A stretch of 64,000 bases of DNA from Gillisia sp. Hel1_33_143. GTDB taxonomy: Bacteria > Bacteroidota > Bacteroidia > Flavobacteriales > Flavobacteriaceae. The stretch lies in NCBI RefSeq assembly GCF_900104765.1, contig NZ_LT629737.1, positions 1,674,001-1,738,000 of the forward strand. Direction: 5' to 3'. Under the pieces are notes generated by a model that worked only from the letters and a program-made list of their open reading frames with translations, was not told the origin of the DNA and searched no databases. How positions within the stretch are numbered: the first letter of the stretch is position 1; each line of letters starts with the position of its first letter. The translations under genes and the position numbers were made by a program. Positions 50,292-59,677 of this stretch are shown in pieces.

Positions 50292-50328
50292 AAAAGGTCC
50301 TGATTTTTAAATCAGGACCTTTTTTTTA
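50292..50328 (+). terminator. Attenuator terminator of the aromatic operon
   Basis: A 15-base stem AAAAGGTCCTGATTT / AAATCAGGACCTTTT with a very small loop and a T run, 14 bases before the pheA start. Its position in a leader, after the Phe/Tyr-rich ORF, marks it as an attenuator. Confidence 0.9.
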
Positions 50329-50341
50329 TTTCAATTTTAAA

Positions 50342-51166
50342 ATGGATAAATTAATAGGAATTCAAGGAATACAAGGTTCATTTCATCATTTAGTAGCTCA
50401 GCAATATTTTGGGCAGCAAGTAAATGTTTTGGAAGCTATGTCTTTTCATGAGATGGTGAATAGCCTTGTTTCTGGGGAATCTCAAGAAGCTGTGATGGCC
50501 ATAGAAAATTCTATTGCCGGTTCTATTCTTCCCAATTACGCCTTGATAGATGAAAATGAACTTCAGATTATTGGAGAGCATTATATTCCTATTAATATGA
50601 ATTTGATGTCGATTCCAGGACAGAAAATAACCGATATCAAAAAAGTATTTTCACACCCAATGGCTTTGCTTCAGTGTAAAGAATTCTTTAAGAATTATCC
50701 GCATATAAAACTTATTGAAGATACCGATACTGCTGAAGTTGCTAGAAGAATTTCAGAAAAAGGGAGCATGGGAATTGCTGCAGTAGCAAGTGAAGCAGCT
50801 GCAAAAATCTTTGGGTTAGAAATTTTAGCTTCCGGTATTCATACAAAAAAGAGCAACGCTACCAGATTCTGGATCATCAGTAAGATCAAAAAAGAACCAA
50901 ACGGAGAAGTATTAAATAAAGCTTCAATGAAATTTGAATTGGAAAGCACTCGTGGAAGTCTGGTTTCTGTACTAAACATTTTCAGAGATTTTAATTTGGA
51001 CATGACCAAGATCCAATCGATGCCAATAATTGAAACGCCCTGGAAATATTCATTTTTTGTAGATGTGATTTTTGAAGATCATTCAGAATTCTTGAAAGCC
51101 ATGGAAATAATTACAGTAATGACAGATCATTTAAAAATTTTAGGAACATATAAAAATCGCTTATAA
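50342..51166 (+). CDS. pheA: Prephenate dehydratase
   Basis: The 274-residue enzyme turns prephenate into phenylpyruvate, the last special step of phenylalanine synthesis. The catalytic domain occupies about residues 4-185 (GIQGIQGSFHHLVAQQYFG, VMAIENSIAGSILPNYALI, SHPMALLQCKEFF, and the TRFWIISK threonine-arginine-phenylalanine motif). A C-terminal ACT domain (ESTRGSLVSVLNIFRDFNLDMTKIQSMPI) gives feedback control by phenylalanine. It lacks the chorismate mutase domain of E. coli PheA; that activity is provided by the fused protein at 53185. Stop and next start overlap (TAATG). Confidence 0.95.
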   Translation: MDKLIGIQGIQGSFHHLVAQQYFGQQVNVLEAMSFHEMVNSLVSGESQEAVMAIENSIAGSILPNYALIDENELQIIGEHYIPINMNLMSIPGQKITDIKKVFSHPMALLQCKEFFKNYPHIKLIEDTDTAEVARRISEKGSMGIAAVASEAAAKIFGLEILASGIHTKKSNATRFWIISKIKKEPNGEVLNKASMKFELESTRGSLVSVLNIFRDFNLDMTKIQSMPIIETPWKYSFFVDVIFEDHSEFLKAMEIITVMTDHLKILGTYKNRL

Positions 51167-52311
51167 TGATACAGGCCAATAGATTGAATCAGGTACAGGA
51201 GTATTATTTTTCTTCTAAGTTGAGAGAGGTACGTGCATTAGAAGCGCAGGGTAAACCTATCATTAATTTAGGAATTGGAAGCCCGGATCTTCCTCCACCA
51301 ATGCAGGTGGTAGAGGGATTAACTAAAGCGCTTTCTCAATCTGCGGCGCATCAATATCAGCCTTATAAGGGAACTTCAGATTTTAGAAATGCAATACAAG
51401 AATTCTATAAATCTCATTATAGTGTTGAATTGGCTTCAGAAACAGAGATTCTTCCGTTAATGGGAAGTAAAGAAGGGATACTTCATATTTCTATGGCTTT
51501 TTTAAATGAAGGTGATGAAGTTTTAATTCCGAATCCTGGATATCCAACGTATTCTTCGGTTACAGAATTGGTTGGAGCCAAAGCGGTAAAATATCAACTT
51601 TCAGAAGAGAGAAATTGGTTGCCAGATTTGCGAGAATTAGCCAAAAATGATCTTAGCAAGGTAAAGTTAATGTGGGTGAACTATCCACATATGCCAACCG
51701 GCGCTTCTGCCACGAAACAGGTTTTCAAAGATTTAGTGGCATTTGCCAAAAAACATCAAATTTTGGTAGTGAATGACAATCCGTATAGCTTTATTTTAAA
51801 CGAACATCCGTTGAGTATTTTAGAAGTTGAAGGAGCTAAAGAAGTGGCTTTAGAACTTAATTCCCTCAGCAAAAGTTTTAATATGTCTGGCTGGAGAGTG
51901 GGAATGGTTTGCGGAAGTGAAGAAAATTTGAATAGCATCTTAAAAGTAAAATCTAATATGGATAGCGGCATGTTTTATCCGCTACAAGCCGGAGCTGCTA
52001 TTGCGCTAAGATTGTCTAAAGAATGGTTTCGATCTTTAAATGAAATATATTTAAAAAGAAAGAAGCTGATTTTGGAGTTATCAGTTGCGTTGGATTGTAT
52101 TCCCACAAAAGATCAAACAGGGATGTTCGTATGGGCAAAAATTCCTGATGGAACTACTTCAGAATTGATAGTAGATAAACTGTTACATGAGTATGATCTT
52201 TTTATAACTCCCGGTTTTATCTTCGGAAGTCAGGGAGAAGGTTATGTACGGTTTTCATTATGTACTCCGGAAGAAACGATTCTAGAAGCAATTAAAAGAG
52301 TGAAGCAATGA
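51166..52311 (+). CDS. Class I aminotransferase, probably aromatic amino acid specific
   Basis: The 381-residue PLP enzyme of fold type I has VNYPHMPTGA, VVNDNPYSFI (with the pyridine-nitrogen Asp) and the PLP lysine in LNSLSKSFNMSGWRVGM near residue 232, and GYVRFSLCTPEE near the end with the carboxylate-binding arginine. Placed between pheA and tyrA it most likely makes phenylalanine and tyrosine from phenylpyruvate and hydroxyphenylpyruvate, although the sequence resembles aspartate, LL-diaminopimelate and alanine aminotransferases too. It overlaps tyrA by 4 bases. Confidence 0.9.
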   Translation: MIQANRLNQVQEYYFSSKLREVRALEAQGKPIINLGIGSPDLPPPMQVVEGLTKALSQSAAHQYQPYKGTSDFRNAIQEFYKSHYSVELASETEILPLMGSKEGILHISMAFLNEGDEVLIPNPGYPTYSSVTELVGAKAVKYQLSEERNWLPDLRELAKNDLSKVKLMWVNYPHMPTGASATKQVFKDLVAFAKKHQILVVNDNPYSFILNEHPLSILEVEGAKEVALELNSLSKSFNMSGWRVGMVCGSEENLNSILKVKSNMDSGMFYPLQAGAAIALRLSKEWFRSLNEIYLKRKKLILELSVALDCIPTKDQTGMFVWAKIPDGTTSELIVDKLLHEYDLFITPGFIFGSQGEGYVRFSLCTPEETILEAIKRVKQ

Positions 52312-53156
52312 GAGTGCATATAATTGGAGTTGGATTGATCGGCGGTTCGTTTGCGCTTGATATTAGAAATACATATTCTAATGTTACCTTGGTGGGAATA
52401 GACAAAAATCAGGAAAACCAAAAGCGAGCTTTGGAATTGGAACTTGTAGATGAAGTTGCCGAAATTGAAGACGTTGCAACTTCAGATATTGTAATTATTG
52501 CCGTTCCTGTAGATGTAAGTTTAAATGTAGTAAAGCAGGTTTTAGATCTGGTAAAAGACGATGCTATTGTTATAGATACCGGGTCTACTAAAGGTAAATT
52601 ATGTGAAGAGATTGCAATTCATGAAAAGAGGAGAAATTTCTTGGCCGCTCATCCAATTGCCGGAACAGAATTTTCCGGTCCCGATGCTGCGATTGCTAAT
52701 CTTTTTAGGAATAAAACAAATATTATTTGTGAGGTAGAGAAGACCACTTTTAAGCTTCAGGAAAAAGCTTTAGATCTTTTTCAGAAATTAGGCATGAGAA
52801 TTTGTTATATGGATGCTAAGTCTCACGACAGACATATTGCGTATGTTTCGCATTTGTCGCACATCAGTTCTTTTATGTTAGGGAAAACGGTGCTGGAAAA
52901 AGAGAAGAATGAGCGTAATATTTTTGATCTTGCCGGAAGTGGATTTGCTTCTACGGTAAGATTGGCAAAGAGTTCACCAGCCATGTGGACCCCGATATTT
53001 GAGCAGAATAAGGAAAATGTAGTGGAAATTTTAAATGAATATATATTGAATCTCGTCAATTTTAAAAATCTATTAGAAGATGATAATTTTGAAGAAGTAT
53101 ATCAAGAAATGGAAACTACCAATCATATAAAAGCCATTTTAAATGGCATTAACTAA
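52308..53156 (+). CDS. tyrA: Prephenate dehydrogenase
   Basis: The 282-residue NAD-dependent enzyme converts prephenate to 4-hydroxyphenylpyruvate. It begins MRVHIIGVGLIGGSFALDIR (GxGxxGG Rossmann), with DTGSTKGKLCEEI, AAHPIAGTEFSGPDAA with the catalytic histidine, and SHDRHIAYVSHLSHISSFML. Helical dimerisation domain is intact and no ACT domain is appended. It overlaps the aminotransferase gene by 4 bases and is followed 28 bases later by aroG-CM, so these genes are transcribed together. Confidence 0.95.
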   Translation: MRVHIIGVGLIGGSFALDIRNTYSNVTLVGIDKNQENQKRALELELVDEVAEIEDVATSDIVIIAVPVDVSLNVVKQVLDLVKDDAIVIDTGSTKGKLCEEIAIHEKRRNFLAAHPIAGTEFSGPDAAIANLFRNKTNIICEVEKTTFKLQEKALDLFQKLGMRICYMDAKSHDRHIAYVSHLSHISSFMLGKTVLEKEKNERNIFDLAGSGFASTVRLAKSSPAMWTPIFEQNKENVVEILNEYILNLVNFKNLLEDDNFEEVYQEMETTNHIKAILNGIN

Positions 53157-53184
53157 AATTAGAATTATTTAAAAAATATTGAAA

Positions 53185-54267
53185 ATGGAAAATAAAAAAG
53201 AACTTGGAAATTGGTTAAAGAAGTTTGGTCTTGATCACCCGCTAGTAATTGCAGGACCTTGTAGTGCTGAAACGGAAGAGCAGGTAGTAAAGATCGCTCA
53301 TCAATTAAAAGATAGCGATGTAAGTGTGCTGCGTGCAGGAATTTGGAAACCAAGAACCAGACCCGGAAATTTTGAAGGAGTTGGTGCTTTAGGTTTAAAA
53401 TGGATGCAAACCGCAAAAGAAGAAACAGGATTGTTAACTACTACAGAAGTAGCGAATCCAAACCATGTAGAACTGGCTTTAAAGCATGATGTAGATATTC
53501 TTTGGATTGGGGCAAGAACTACAGTTTCGCCATTTATAGTTCAGGAAATTGCAGATGCTTTAAAAGGAACTGATAAAACAGTCTTGGTTAAAAACCCTGT
53601 AAATCCAGATCTGTCGTTATGGTTAGGTGCGGTGGAAAGACTTTATACAGCAGATATCAAGAATCTTGGAGTGATTCATAGAGGATTTTCAGCGTATGAA
53701 AAAACAAAATACAGAAACAATCCGGAGTGGCAAATTGCGATAGATCTTCAAAATAAGTTTCCAGATCTACCTTTAATTTTAGATCCATCTCATATTGCAG
53801 GTAGAAGAGATCTTATTTTCGATCTATGTCAAACCGCTTTAGATCTTAATTATGATGGGTTGATGGTAGAAACTCATTACGATCCGGATAATGCGTGGAG
53901 TGATGCCGCTCAACAAATTACACCGGCTACGTTGGTACAGATCATGAAAGATCTGAAGATTAGAAAAGAAGTAGGCGAGAGCGAAGAATTTCAGAAGAAT
54001 TTGCAAAATCTTAGAGCTAAGATCGATATTGCAGATAATCAGTTACTAGATGTGATGTCTAAAAGAATGAAAATCTCAGACGAAATTGGAAAGATCAAGA
54101 AAACTCAAAATGTGGCAATTTTACAAACTTCAAGATGGAATGAGATTTTAGGAAAAATGATCTTGGAAGGAGAACAGCAAGGTTTAAGTGAAGAATTCAT
54201 CTTAAAATTGTTCAAAGCTATTCATCAGGAATCTATAAATCATCAGAAAAAAGTAATTAGCGAATAA
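53185..54267 (+). CDS. Bifunctional DAHP synthase / chorismate mutase
   Basis: The 360-residue fused protein opens the shikimate pathway and also makes prephenate. The N-terminal domain (about 15-265) is DAHP synthase of the KDO8PS-like type: VIAGPCSAET, RAGIWKPRTRPGNFEG, LWIGARTTVSPF, VKNPVNPDLSLWLGAVERL, ILDPSHIAGRRDL and MVETHYDPDNAWSDA. The C-terminal 85 residues are AroQ-type chorismate mutase (LRAKIDIADNQLLDVMSKRMKISDEIGKIKK). The ATG at 53185 was taken over a TTG six bases earlier. Such fusion is typical of Bacteroidetes and allows prephenate feedback on the first step. Confidence 0.95.
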   Translation: MENKKELGNWLKKFGLDHPLVIAGPCSAETEEQVVKIAHQLKDSDVSVLRAGIWKPRTRPGNFEGVGALGLKWMQTAKEETGLLTTTEVANPNHVELALKHDVDILWIGARTTVSPFIVQEIADALKGTDKTVLVKNPVNPDLSLWLGAVERLYTADIKNLGVIHRGFSAYEKTKYRNNPEWQIAIDLQNKFPDLPLILDPSHIAGRRDLIFDLCQTALDLNYDGLMVETHYDPDNAWSDAAQQITPATLVQIMKDLKIRKEVGESEEFQKNLQNLRAKIDIADNQLLDVMSKRMKISDEIGKIKKTQNVAILQTSRWNEILGKMILEGEQQGLSEEFILKLFKAIHQESINHQKKVISE

Positions 54268-54292
54268 GCATGGGATTTCGCACCTTTGTAGT

Positions 54293-55246
54293 ATGAAAGG
54301 AATAGTTTACAAATCTACCGGAAGTTGGTATCACGTTAAGGCTGAAGATAATAAGGTCTATAGATGTCGTATCAAAGGGAAATTTAGAATGCAAGGCATA
54401 AAGAGTACCAATCCGGTAGCTGTTGGCGATAAGGTGGAATTTGATCTGGAAGAAACCGGAGATGATGTTTTTGGAGTTATCAAAACTATAGAAGAAAGGG
54501 AGAATTATATTATTAGAAAATCTGTAAATCTTTCTAAGCAAACACACATTATTGCTTCGAATATAGATCAAGCCTTTCTTTTAGTAACGCTAAACAATCC
54601 ACCTACGTTTACAACTTTTATAGACAGGTTTTTAGTAACCGCAGAGGCATATCATATTAAAACGATCTTGCTTTTTAATAAAATAGATACTTATACGCCG
54701 GAAGAGACCGATGAGATAAGATATCTTGCAGCGCTCTACAGAGAAATTGGATATGAGTGTATAGGAATTTCGGCGATGACCGGAAAAAATTTGGATAAGG
54801 TTAAAGAGAAAATGATAGGCAAAACCAGTATGTTCTCAGGGCATAGTGGTACCGGTAAATCTACGCTCATCAATGCGTTAGAACCATCATTAGATCTTAA
54901 AACCTCTGTAATAAGCACACAACATAAACAAGGGCAACATACCACAACATTTGCAGAAATGTACGATCTTAGTTTTGATGCAAGAATTATTGATACTCCC
55001 GGAATTAAAGGTTTTGGGATCGTGGAAATGGAAAATGAAGAATTAGGAAATAATTTTCCTGAATTTTTTGCAGTTAAGCAAAACTGTAAATTCCATAATT
55101 GTATTCATGTGGAAGAGCCAAAATGTGCAGTAAAAGATGGTTTGGAGGAGGGGAGCATAGCCTGGTCTAGGTATAAAAGTTATTTGCAGATCATGGCAGG
55201 AGAAGATGAGCAGCAATATAGAATAGATAATTATACCGAAGAATGA
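54293..55246 (+). CDS. rsgA: Ribosome small-subunit-dependent GTPase A
   Basis: The 317-residue GTPase assists late 30S subunit maturation. It has an N-terminal OB domain, the circularly permuted GTPase order (LLFNKIDTY G4 before FSGHSGTGKSTLIN G1 and IIDTPGIKGFG G3) and the C-terminal zinc cluster CKFHNCIHVEEPKC. This permuted order is diagnostic. It starts 25 bases after aroG-CM and overlaps dtd by 4 bases. It may be read both with the aromatic operon and from a weak promoter near 54270-54290 (CACCTTTG, one base from consensus). Confidence 0.95.
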   Translation: MKGIVYKSTGSWYHVKAEDNKVYRCRIKGKFRMQGIKSTNPVAVGDKVEFDLEETGDDVFGVIKTIEERENYIIRKSVNLSKQTHIIASNIDQAFLLVTLNNPPTFTTFIDRFLVTAEAYHIKTILLFNKIDTYTPEETDEIRYLAALYREIGYECIGISAMTGKNLDKVKEKMIGKTSMFSGHSGTGKSTLINALEPSLDLKTSVISTQHKQGQHTTTFAEMYDLSFDARIIDTPGIKGFGIVEMENEELGNNFPEFFAVKQNCKFHNCIHVEEPKCAVKDGLEEGSIAWSRYKSYLQIMAGEDEQQYRIDNYTEE

Positions 55247-55695
55247 AGGTAATCTTACAAAGAGTTACTCAAGCTTCGGTTTCTATTGAAAACAAAGTAA
55301 AAGCTAGTATAGATCAAGGACTTTTAATTCTGCTAGGAATTGAAAATGAAGATACTTCAGAAGATATTAGCTGGTTATGTAAAAAGATCTTAAACATGCG
55401 CATCTTTAATGATGAAAATGAAGTAATGAATTTATCTTTAGATGACATACAGGGAGAAATTCTGCTTATAAGTCAGTTTACCTTGCATGCCAGCACCAAA
55501 AAAGGGAATAGACCAAGTTATATAAAGGCTGCTAAGCCAGACGTTGCAATTCCGCTTTACAAGAAGTTTATTCAGGAAATGCAATCACTGCTAGGAAAAG
55601 AGATAAGTACAGGAACTTTTGGTGCAGATATGAAAGTTTCATTGTTAAATGATGGTCCGGTTACCATCATCATAGATTCAAAGAATAGAGAATAA
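55243..55695 (+). CDS. dtd: D-aminoacyl-tRNA deacylase
   Basis: The 150-residue enzyme removes D-amino acids, classically D-tyrosine, from tRNA. It starts MKVILQRVTQASVSIENKV, with the GILLILLGI-like QGLLILLGIE, LLISQFTLHA (SQFTL active-site motif), NRPSYIKAA and TGTFGADMKVSLLNDGPVTIIID including the invariant GP dipeptide. It is coupled to rsgA by a 4-base overlap. Its presence downstream of phenylalanine and tyrosine genes is functionally suggestive but may be accidental. Confidence 0.96.
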   Translation: MKVILQRVTQASVSIENKVKASIDQGLLILLGIENEDTSEDISWLCKKILNMRIFNDENEVMNLSLDDIQGEILLISQFTLHASTKKGNRPSYIKAAKPDVAIPLYKKFIQEMQSLLGKEISTGTFGADMKVSLLNDGPVTIIIDSKNRE

Positions 55696-55700
55696 TTTTG
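55693..55700 (+). promoter_or_regulatory. Candidate -7 box before the DUF3857 pair
   Basis: TAATTTTG matches TAnnTTTG and overlaps the dtd stop codon, 46 bases before the next start. No clear -33 TTG. Confidence 0.4.
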
Positions 55701-55746
55701 CATATTCTTAATTAAATCTTAATTTTAGCGAAATACTTTTCCTAAA

Positions 55747-57657
55747 ATGCGATTGAAAATTCTATTTATTCTGTTAATAGCAGGATATTCTTCTATTTCC
55801 TACGGTCAGGAAAAAGATCTGGCTATATCAAAAATTCCATTTCAACTTTTACTCAATGTAAATTCTGTTGTTAGAAATGAAGAGCTACTTATAGAGGTAG
55901 AAGATGTAGATAAAATGAGCATCATTACCAAAAAAGTGATCACCGTTTTAAATGCCAATGGAGATGATTCTGCTATTGCTTATCAATATTACGATGATAA
56001 TATTAAGATCAGAAAGCAGTTCCTTAAAGTTTATAATGCTACAGGTAATGAGATTAAAGAGTATAAGCAGCGAGATTTTAAGGATGTAAGCGGCGTTAGT
56101 ACCAATGACCTATTTTCAGATAACAGGATTAGTTATTTAGATTATACACCTACTGAATATCCATACACTATAGAATATTATTGTGAGATAAAATCTGGAA
56201 ATACGGCCTTTATTAGATCTTGGATGCCGGTAAAGCGTTATGCCCAAAGTGTTGAGGAATCTAATTATATTCTGAATAACCCGAAGTTAATAGGCTTAAG
56301 GGTTATAAAAAATAATATGAGCAATCGTATCTCCAATTCTGGAGATGATTTTAATTTGAAGTATAAAGCAGAAAATTTACCTGCATATAATTATGAGAAT
56401 TTAAGTCCGCCTTTAGAAACCTATACTCCTTATGTGAAAGTCGCTTTAGATAAATTCTCTCTGGTGGGTGTAGAGGGAGAAGCAACTACCTGGAAAGATT
56501 TTGGAAAATGGCAATATGAGCATTTGCTAAAAGGTAGAGACGTCTTGCCTGCTAAAACCGTGCAGGATCTGGAAGTGCTTACAAAAGGAATTTCAGATAC
56601 TCTTGAGAAAGCAAGATTGATCTATGAGTATGCTCAGAATAAAACCAGATACATAAGTATACAACTTGGAATTGGCGGATGGATGCCTATGCTGGCTTCT
56701 GATGTTGATAATCTTGGTTATGGAGATTGTAAAGCGCTTACCAATTACACCAAATCTTTATTGGAGAGTCAAGGAATATCTTCTAACTATGCCATAGTAT
56801 TTGCCGGAGATGAGAAAGAGAGTATAGATAAGGATATAGTTTCTATGCAGGGAAATCATGTAATTCTTAACGTACCTCAACAAGGAGAAGAAGTGTGGTT
56901 GGAATGTACAAGTCAGACTCATCCCTTCAATTATTTAGGGGATTTTACAGATAATCGAGATGTTCTGTTAGTAAAACCAAATGGAGGAGAAATTGTAACT
57001 ACCAAAAAGTATAAGGCTTCAGAGAATGTTATTCATACTACTACTCATCTAGAGCTAGGTTCAGATAGAAGTTTTAAGGCTGAAGGTAAGAGAAGTTCTA
57101 AAGGAATTGAATATGGTAATATATATCCCATTGCAAAGATCGATGAGCAAAAGCAAAAAACATATTACAAGAATGTGCTGGGACATATAAATTATCTTGA
57201 ACTTGAGAATATAGTACATACCAATAATAAACGGGCTCAAAATTTTGAAGAAACTCTTACATTTTCCGGTGCTAACTTTGGCACCACTGCAGGTTCAAGG
57301 ATCTTAATCCCTCTAAATATCTTTAAAATTGAAGGAGAAGATGTTCCCCGCTACAAACCGAGAAAATTGGATCTAGAAATATTAAGAGGTAAAACAGTGA
57401 TAGATGAGCTTATCATTAGCATTCCAGAAAATTATACTATTGAAACCCTACCTAAAGCTATAGATATTAATAATCAATTTGGGAGCTACAACTTTCAGGT
57501 TAGTGCTATAGCAGATAAAGAATTTAAGGTTACCAGAAAATATGTTTTAAACGATGGACTTTGGAAAAAAGAAGAATACACTGCCTTTCGTAATTTCATG
57601 AATCAGATAAATCTATTGAATAATCAAAAGGCTGTAATAGCTATTATAAATCAATAA
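55747..57657 (+). CDS. DUF3857 and transglutaminase-like periplasmic protein
   Basis: The 636-residue protein has a signal peptide (MRLKILFILLIAGYSSISYGQ), a DUF3857 domain (about 50-230) and a transglutaminase-like domain with the catalytic cysteine in NLGYGDCKALTNYTKSLL near residue 330 and histidine in GNHVILNV near 376, followed by a C-terminal beta domain. These proteins are common in flavobacteria and thought to be secreted or periplasmic proteases or cross-linkers; the substrate is unknown. A paralogue follows after 6 bases. Confidence 0.9.
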   Translation: MRLKILFILLIAGYSSISYGQEKDLAISKIPFQLLLNVNSVVRNEELLIEVEDVDKMSIITKKVITVLNANGDDSAIAYQYYDDNIKIRKQFLKVYNATGNEIKEYKQRDFKDVSGVSTNDLFSDNRISYLDYTPTEYPYTIEYYCEIKSGNTAFIRSWMPVKRYAQSVEESNYILNNPKLIGLRVIKNNMSNRISNSGDDFNLKYKAENLPAYNYENLSPPLETYTPYVKVALDKFSLVGVEGEATTWKDFGKWQYEHLLKGRDVLPAKTVQDLEVLTKGISDTLEKARLIYEYAQNKTRYISIQLGIGGWMPMLASDVDNLGYGDCKALTNYTKSLLESQGISSNYAIVFAGDEKESIDKDIVSMQGNHVILNVPQQGEEVWLECTSQTHPFNYLGDFTDNRDVLLVKPNGGEIVTTKKYKASENVIHTTTHLELGSDRSFKAEGKRSSKGIEYGNIYPIAKIDEQKQKTYYKNVLGHINYLELENIVHTNNKRAQNFEETLTFSGANFGTTAGSRILIPLNIFKIEGEDVPRYKPRKLDLEILRGKTVIDELIISIPENYTIETLPKAIDINNQFGSYNFQVSAIADKEFKVTRKYVLNDGLWKKEEYTAFRNFMNQINLLNNQKAVIAIINQ

Positions 57658-57663
57658 ATAATT

Positions 57664-59676
57664 ATGAAAAAATTCTACTTGGGTTGTTTACTTATTCTAT
57701 TTGTATTTAATGTGAATGCACAGAATTATAAATACGGCAAAGTTTCTAAAAAAGAAGTTGCTGCTACTTCTTATGAGAAAGATTCTTCTGCAAATGCCGC
57801 GGTGTTATATAGAGAACAACATATCTATTATGATTATTCCAAGGCAGAGGGTTTTCAAGTAATAGAAGAAGTTTTTGAACGTGTTAAGATCTACAATAAA
57901 GAGGGATTTGACTGGGCAACAAGAAATATAGATTATTATGTTTCCGGGAATAATAAAGAAAGTATTTCCAGCCTAAAGGGAGAAACATATAATATAGAAA
58001 ATGGTAAATTAACCTCTGTAAAATTAGATAAAGATGCCATTTTTGAAGAAGAGGTAAATAAATATAGAGAGCGTATAAAATTTACGATGCCGGCGGTAAA
58101 GGCAGGTAGCGTTATAGAATTTAAATACATTAGAACTTCGCCATTTATAACATCTATAGATGATATTCCACTTCAATACACCATTCCTATTAAAAACTTA
58201 GACTTCCAGATAGCGATTCCAGAATATTATACGTTTAATACTCACTTTAATCCAAGAAGTACGTTAAGATATGATCTAACCAGCCATACCGGTAGATCTA
58301 GTTATAATATTAGTAGTGTTTCCAGGTCTGGTGGTTATGTTCAGAAGAGTAATGCCACTGTACAGAAATTAGAATTTTCAAAAACAATCTATGAGATAAA
58401 TCAAGAGGAAATTCCGGCATTAAAAAGTGAACCTTATATAGATTACCTGCGTAATTATGCAGGGTTTTTAAAGATGGAGCTGGTATTTATTAAATACCCA
58501 AATTCTAATATTGAGAACTATGCTCTAACCTGGGAAAATGTTGCAGAAAAGATCCAATCTCATCCAGAATTTGGAGATCAGCTAGAGAAATCCAGATATT
58601 TTGAAGATGATCTTGATGCTGTTTTGGTTGGTAAATCTGGAGTAGAAGATAAAATTAGCGCAATTCTTGAATTTGTTAAATCTAAGGTGAAGTGGAATGA
58701 TTACTTAGGGTATTATACAGACGAGGGTGTAAAAGAAGCATATAAAGAAGGTTCTGGAAATTCTGCGGATATCAACTTAATGCTTACCGCTATGCTTAAA
58801 TATGCTGGATTAGACGCAAACCCGGTTTTGATAAGTACTAAAAGCAATGGAATTCCTGTGTTTCCTACCAGAAATGGTTTCAATTATGTAGTGGCTTCTG
58901 TAAAATATAATAACAAAACTACCTTGATAGATGCTACAGATAAAAATGCTTTGCCTAATATTTTACCGGAACATGCTCAAAACTGGTTAGGGAGATTAGT
59001 AAGAACAGATGGATCTTCAGAATTAATAGAGTTAATGAATTTAGGGGTTTCTGAAACTAAGAAGATCTTAAAGATTAAGTTTGAGGATGCTCTTTCTATT
59101 AATGGCAGTTTTACTCAAATTGCTAGCGGGTATTCAGCTAAAGAATTTAGAGATGAGCATGAGAATATGAGCGAAGAGAATTTAATAAAAGAATTGGAAG
59201 AGGGAAAAGGAAACATTGAGATTCTGGATGTAAAGTTAAAAAATGATGATAGTAATTATGCTGAGGTTACAGAGATCTTCAATTTTAAACTTAAAAACGG
59301 AGTAGAAAAGATAAGTGACAATGTGTACATAAAACCTATGTTCTTTATGGCGCAAAGCACAAATCCGTTTAAAGCTGATGAGAGAAAACTTCCTATATTC
59401 TTTAAGTACCCATCTACAGAATCTAAAACGGTTTATATGCAAATTCCCGATAATTACAAGGTAGAATCTTTGCCGGAAAGTAAAATGTTTGATCTAAACG
59501 AAGGTCAAGGAAGTTATAAATTCATAATTTTGCAAAGTGGAAATTTTATCAAGGTCACTTCTGAATTAAAAATGAATAACATTGTGTACACGCCAGATGA
59601 TTACCAGAATTTGAAGAGGTTTTATGATGGTATGGTAGCATTAAATTCTGAAGCGATTGTACTAACCAAAATATAA
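57664..59676 (+). CDS. DUF3857 paralogue with altered transglutaminase active site
   Basis: The 670-residue protein repeats its neighbour's layout: signal peptide (MKKFYLGCLLILFVFNVNAQ), DUF3857 domain and transglutaminase-like domain. Where the first protein has GYGDCKALTNYTKSLL, this one has GSGNSADINLMLTAMLK, so the catalytic cysteine is replaced by serine and the enzyme is probably inactive as a cysteine transglutaminase. The two likely arose by duplication and work as a pair, one catalytic and one structural or binding. Gap between genes is 6 bases; mazG follows 1 base later. Confidence 0.88.
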   Translation: MKKFYLGCLLILFVFNVNAQNYKYGKVSKKEVAATSYEKDSSANAAVLYREQHIYYDYSKAEGFQVIEEVFERVKIYNKEGFDWATRNIDYYVSGNNKESISSLKGETYNIENGKLTSVKLDKDAIFEEEVNKYRERIKFTMPAVKAGSVIEFKYIRTSPFITSIDDIPLQYTIPIKNLDFQIAIPEYYTFNTHFNPRSTLRYDLTSHTGRSSYNISSVSRSGGYVQKSNATVQKLEFSKTIYEINQEEIPALKSEPYIDYLRNYAGFLKMELVFIKYPNSNIENYALTWENVAEKIQSHPEFGDQLEKSRYFEDDLDAVLVGKSGVEDKISAILEFVKSKVKWNDYLGYYTDEGVKEAYKEGSGNSADINLMLTAMLKYAGLDANPVLISTKSNGIPVFPTRNGFNYVVASVKYNNKTTLIDATDKNALPNILPEHAQNWLGRLVRTDGSSELIELMNLGVSETKKILKIKFEDALSINGSFTQIASGYSAKEFRDEHENMSEENLIKELEEGKGNIEILDVKLKNDDSNYAEVTEIFNFKLKNGVEKISDNVYIKPMFFMAQSTNPFKADERKLPIFFKYPSTESKTVYMQIPDNYKVESLPESKMFDLNEGQGSYKFIILQSGNFIKVTSELKMNNIVYTPDDYQNLKRFYDGMVALNSEAIVLTKI

Positions 59677-59677
59677 T

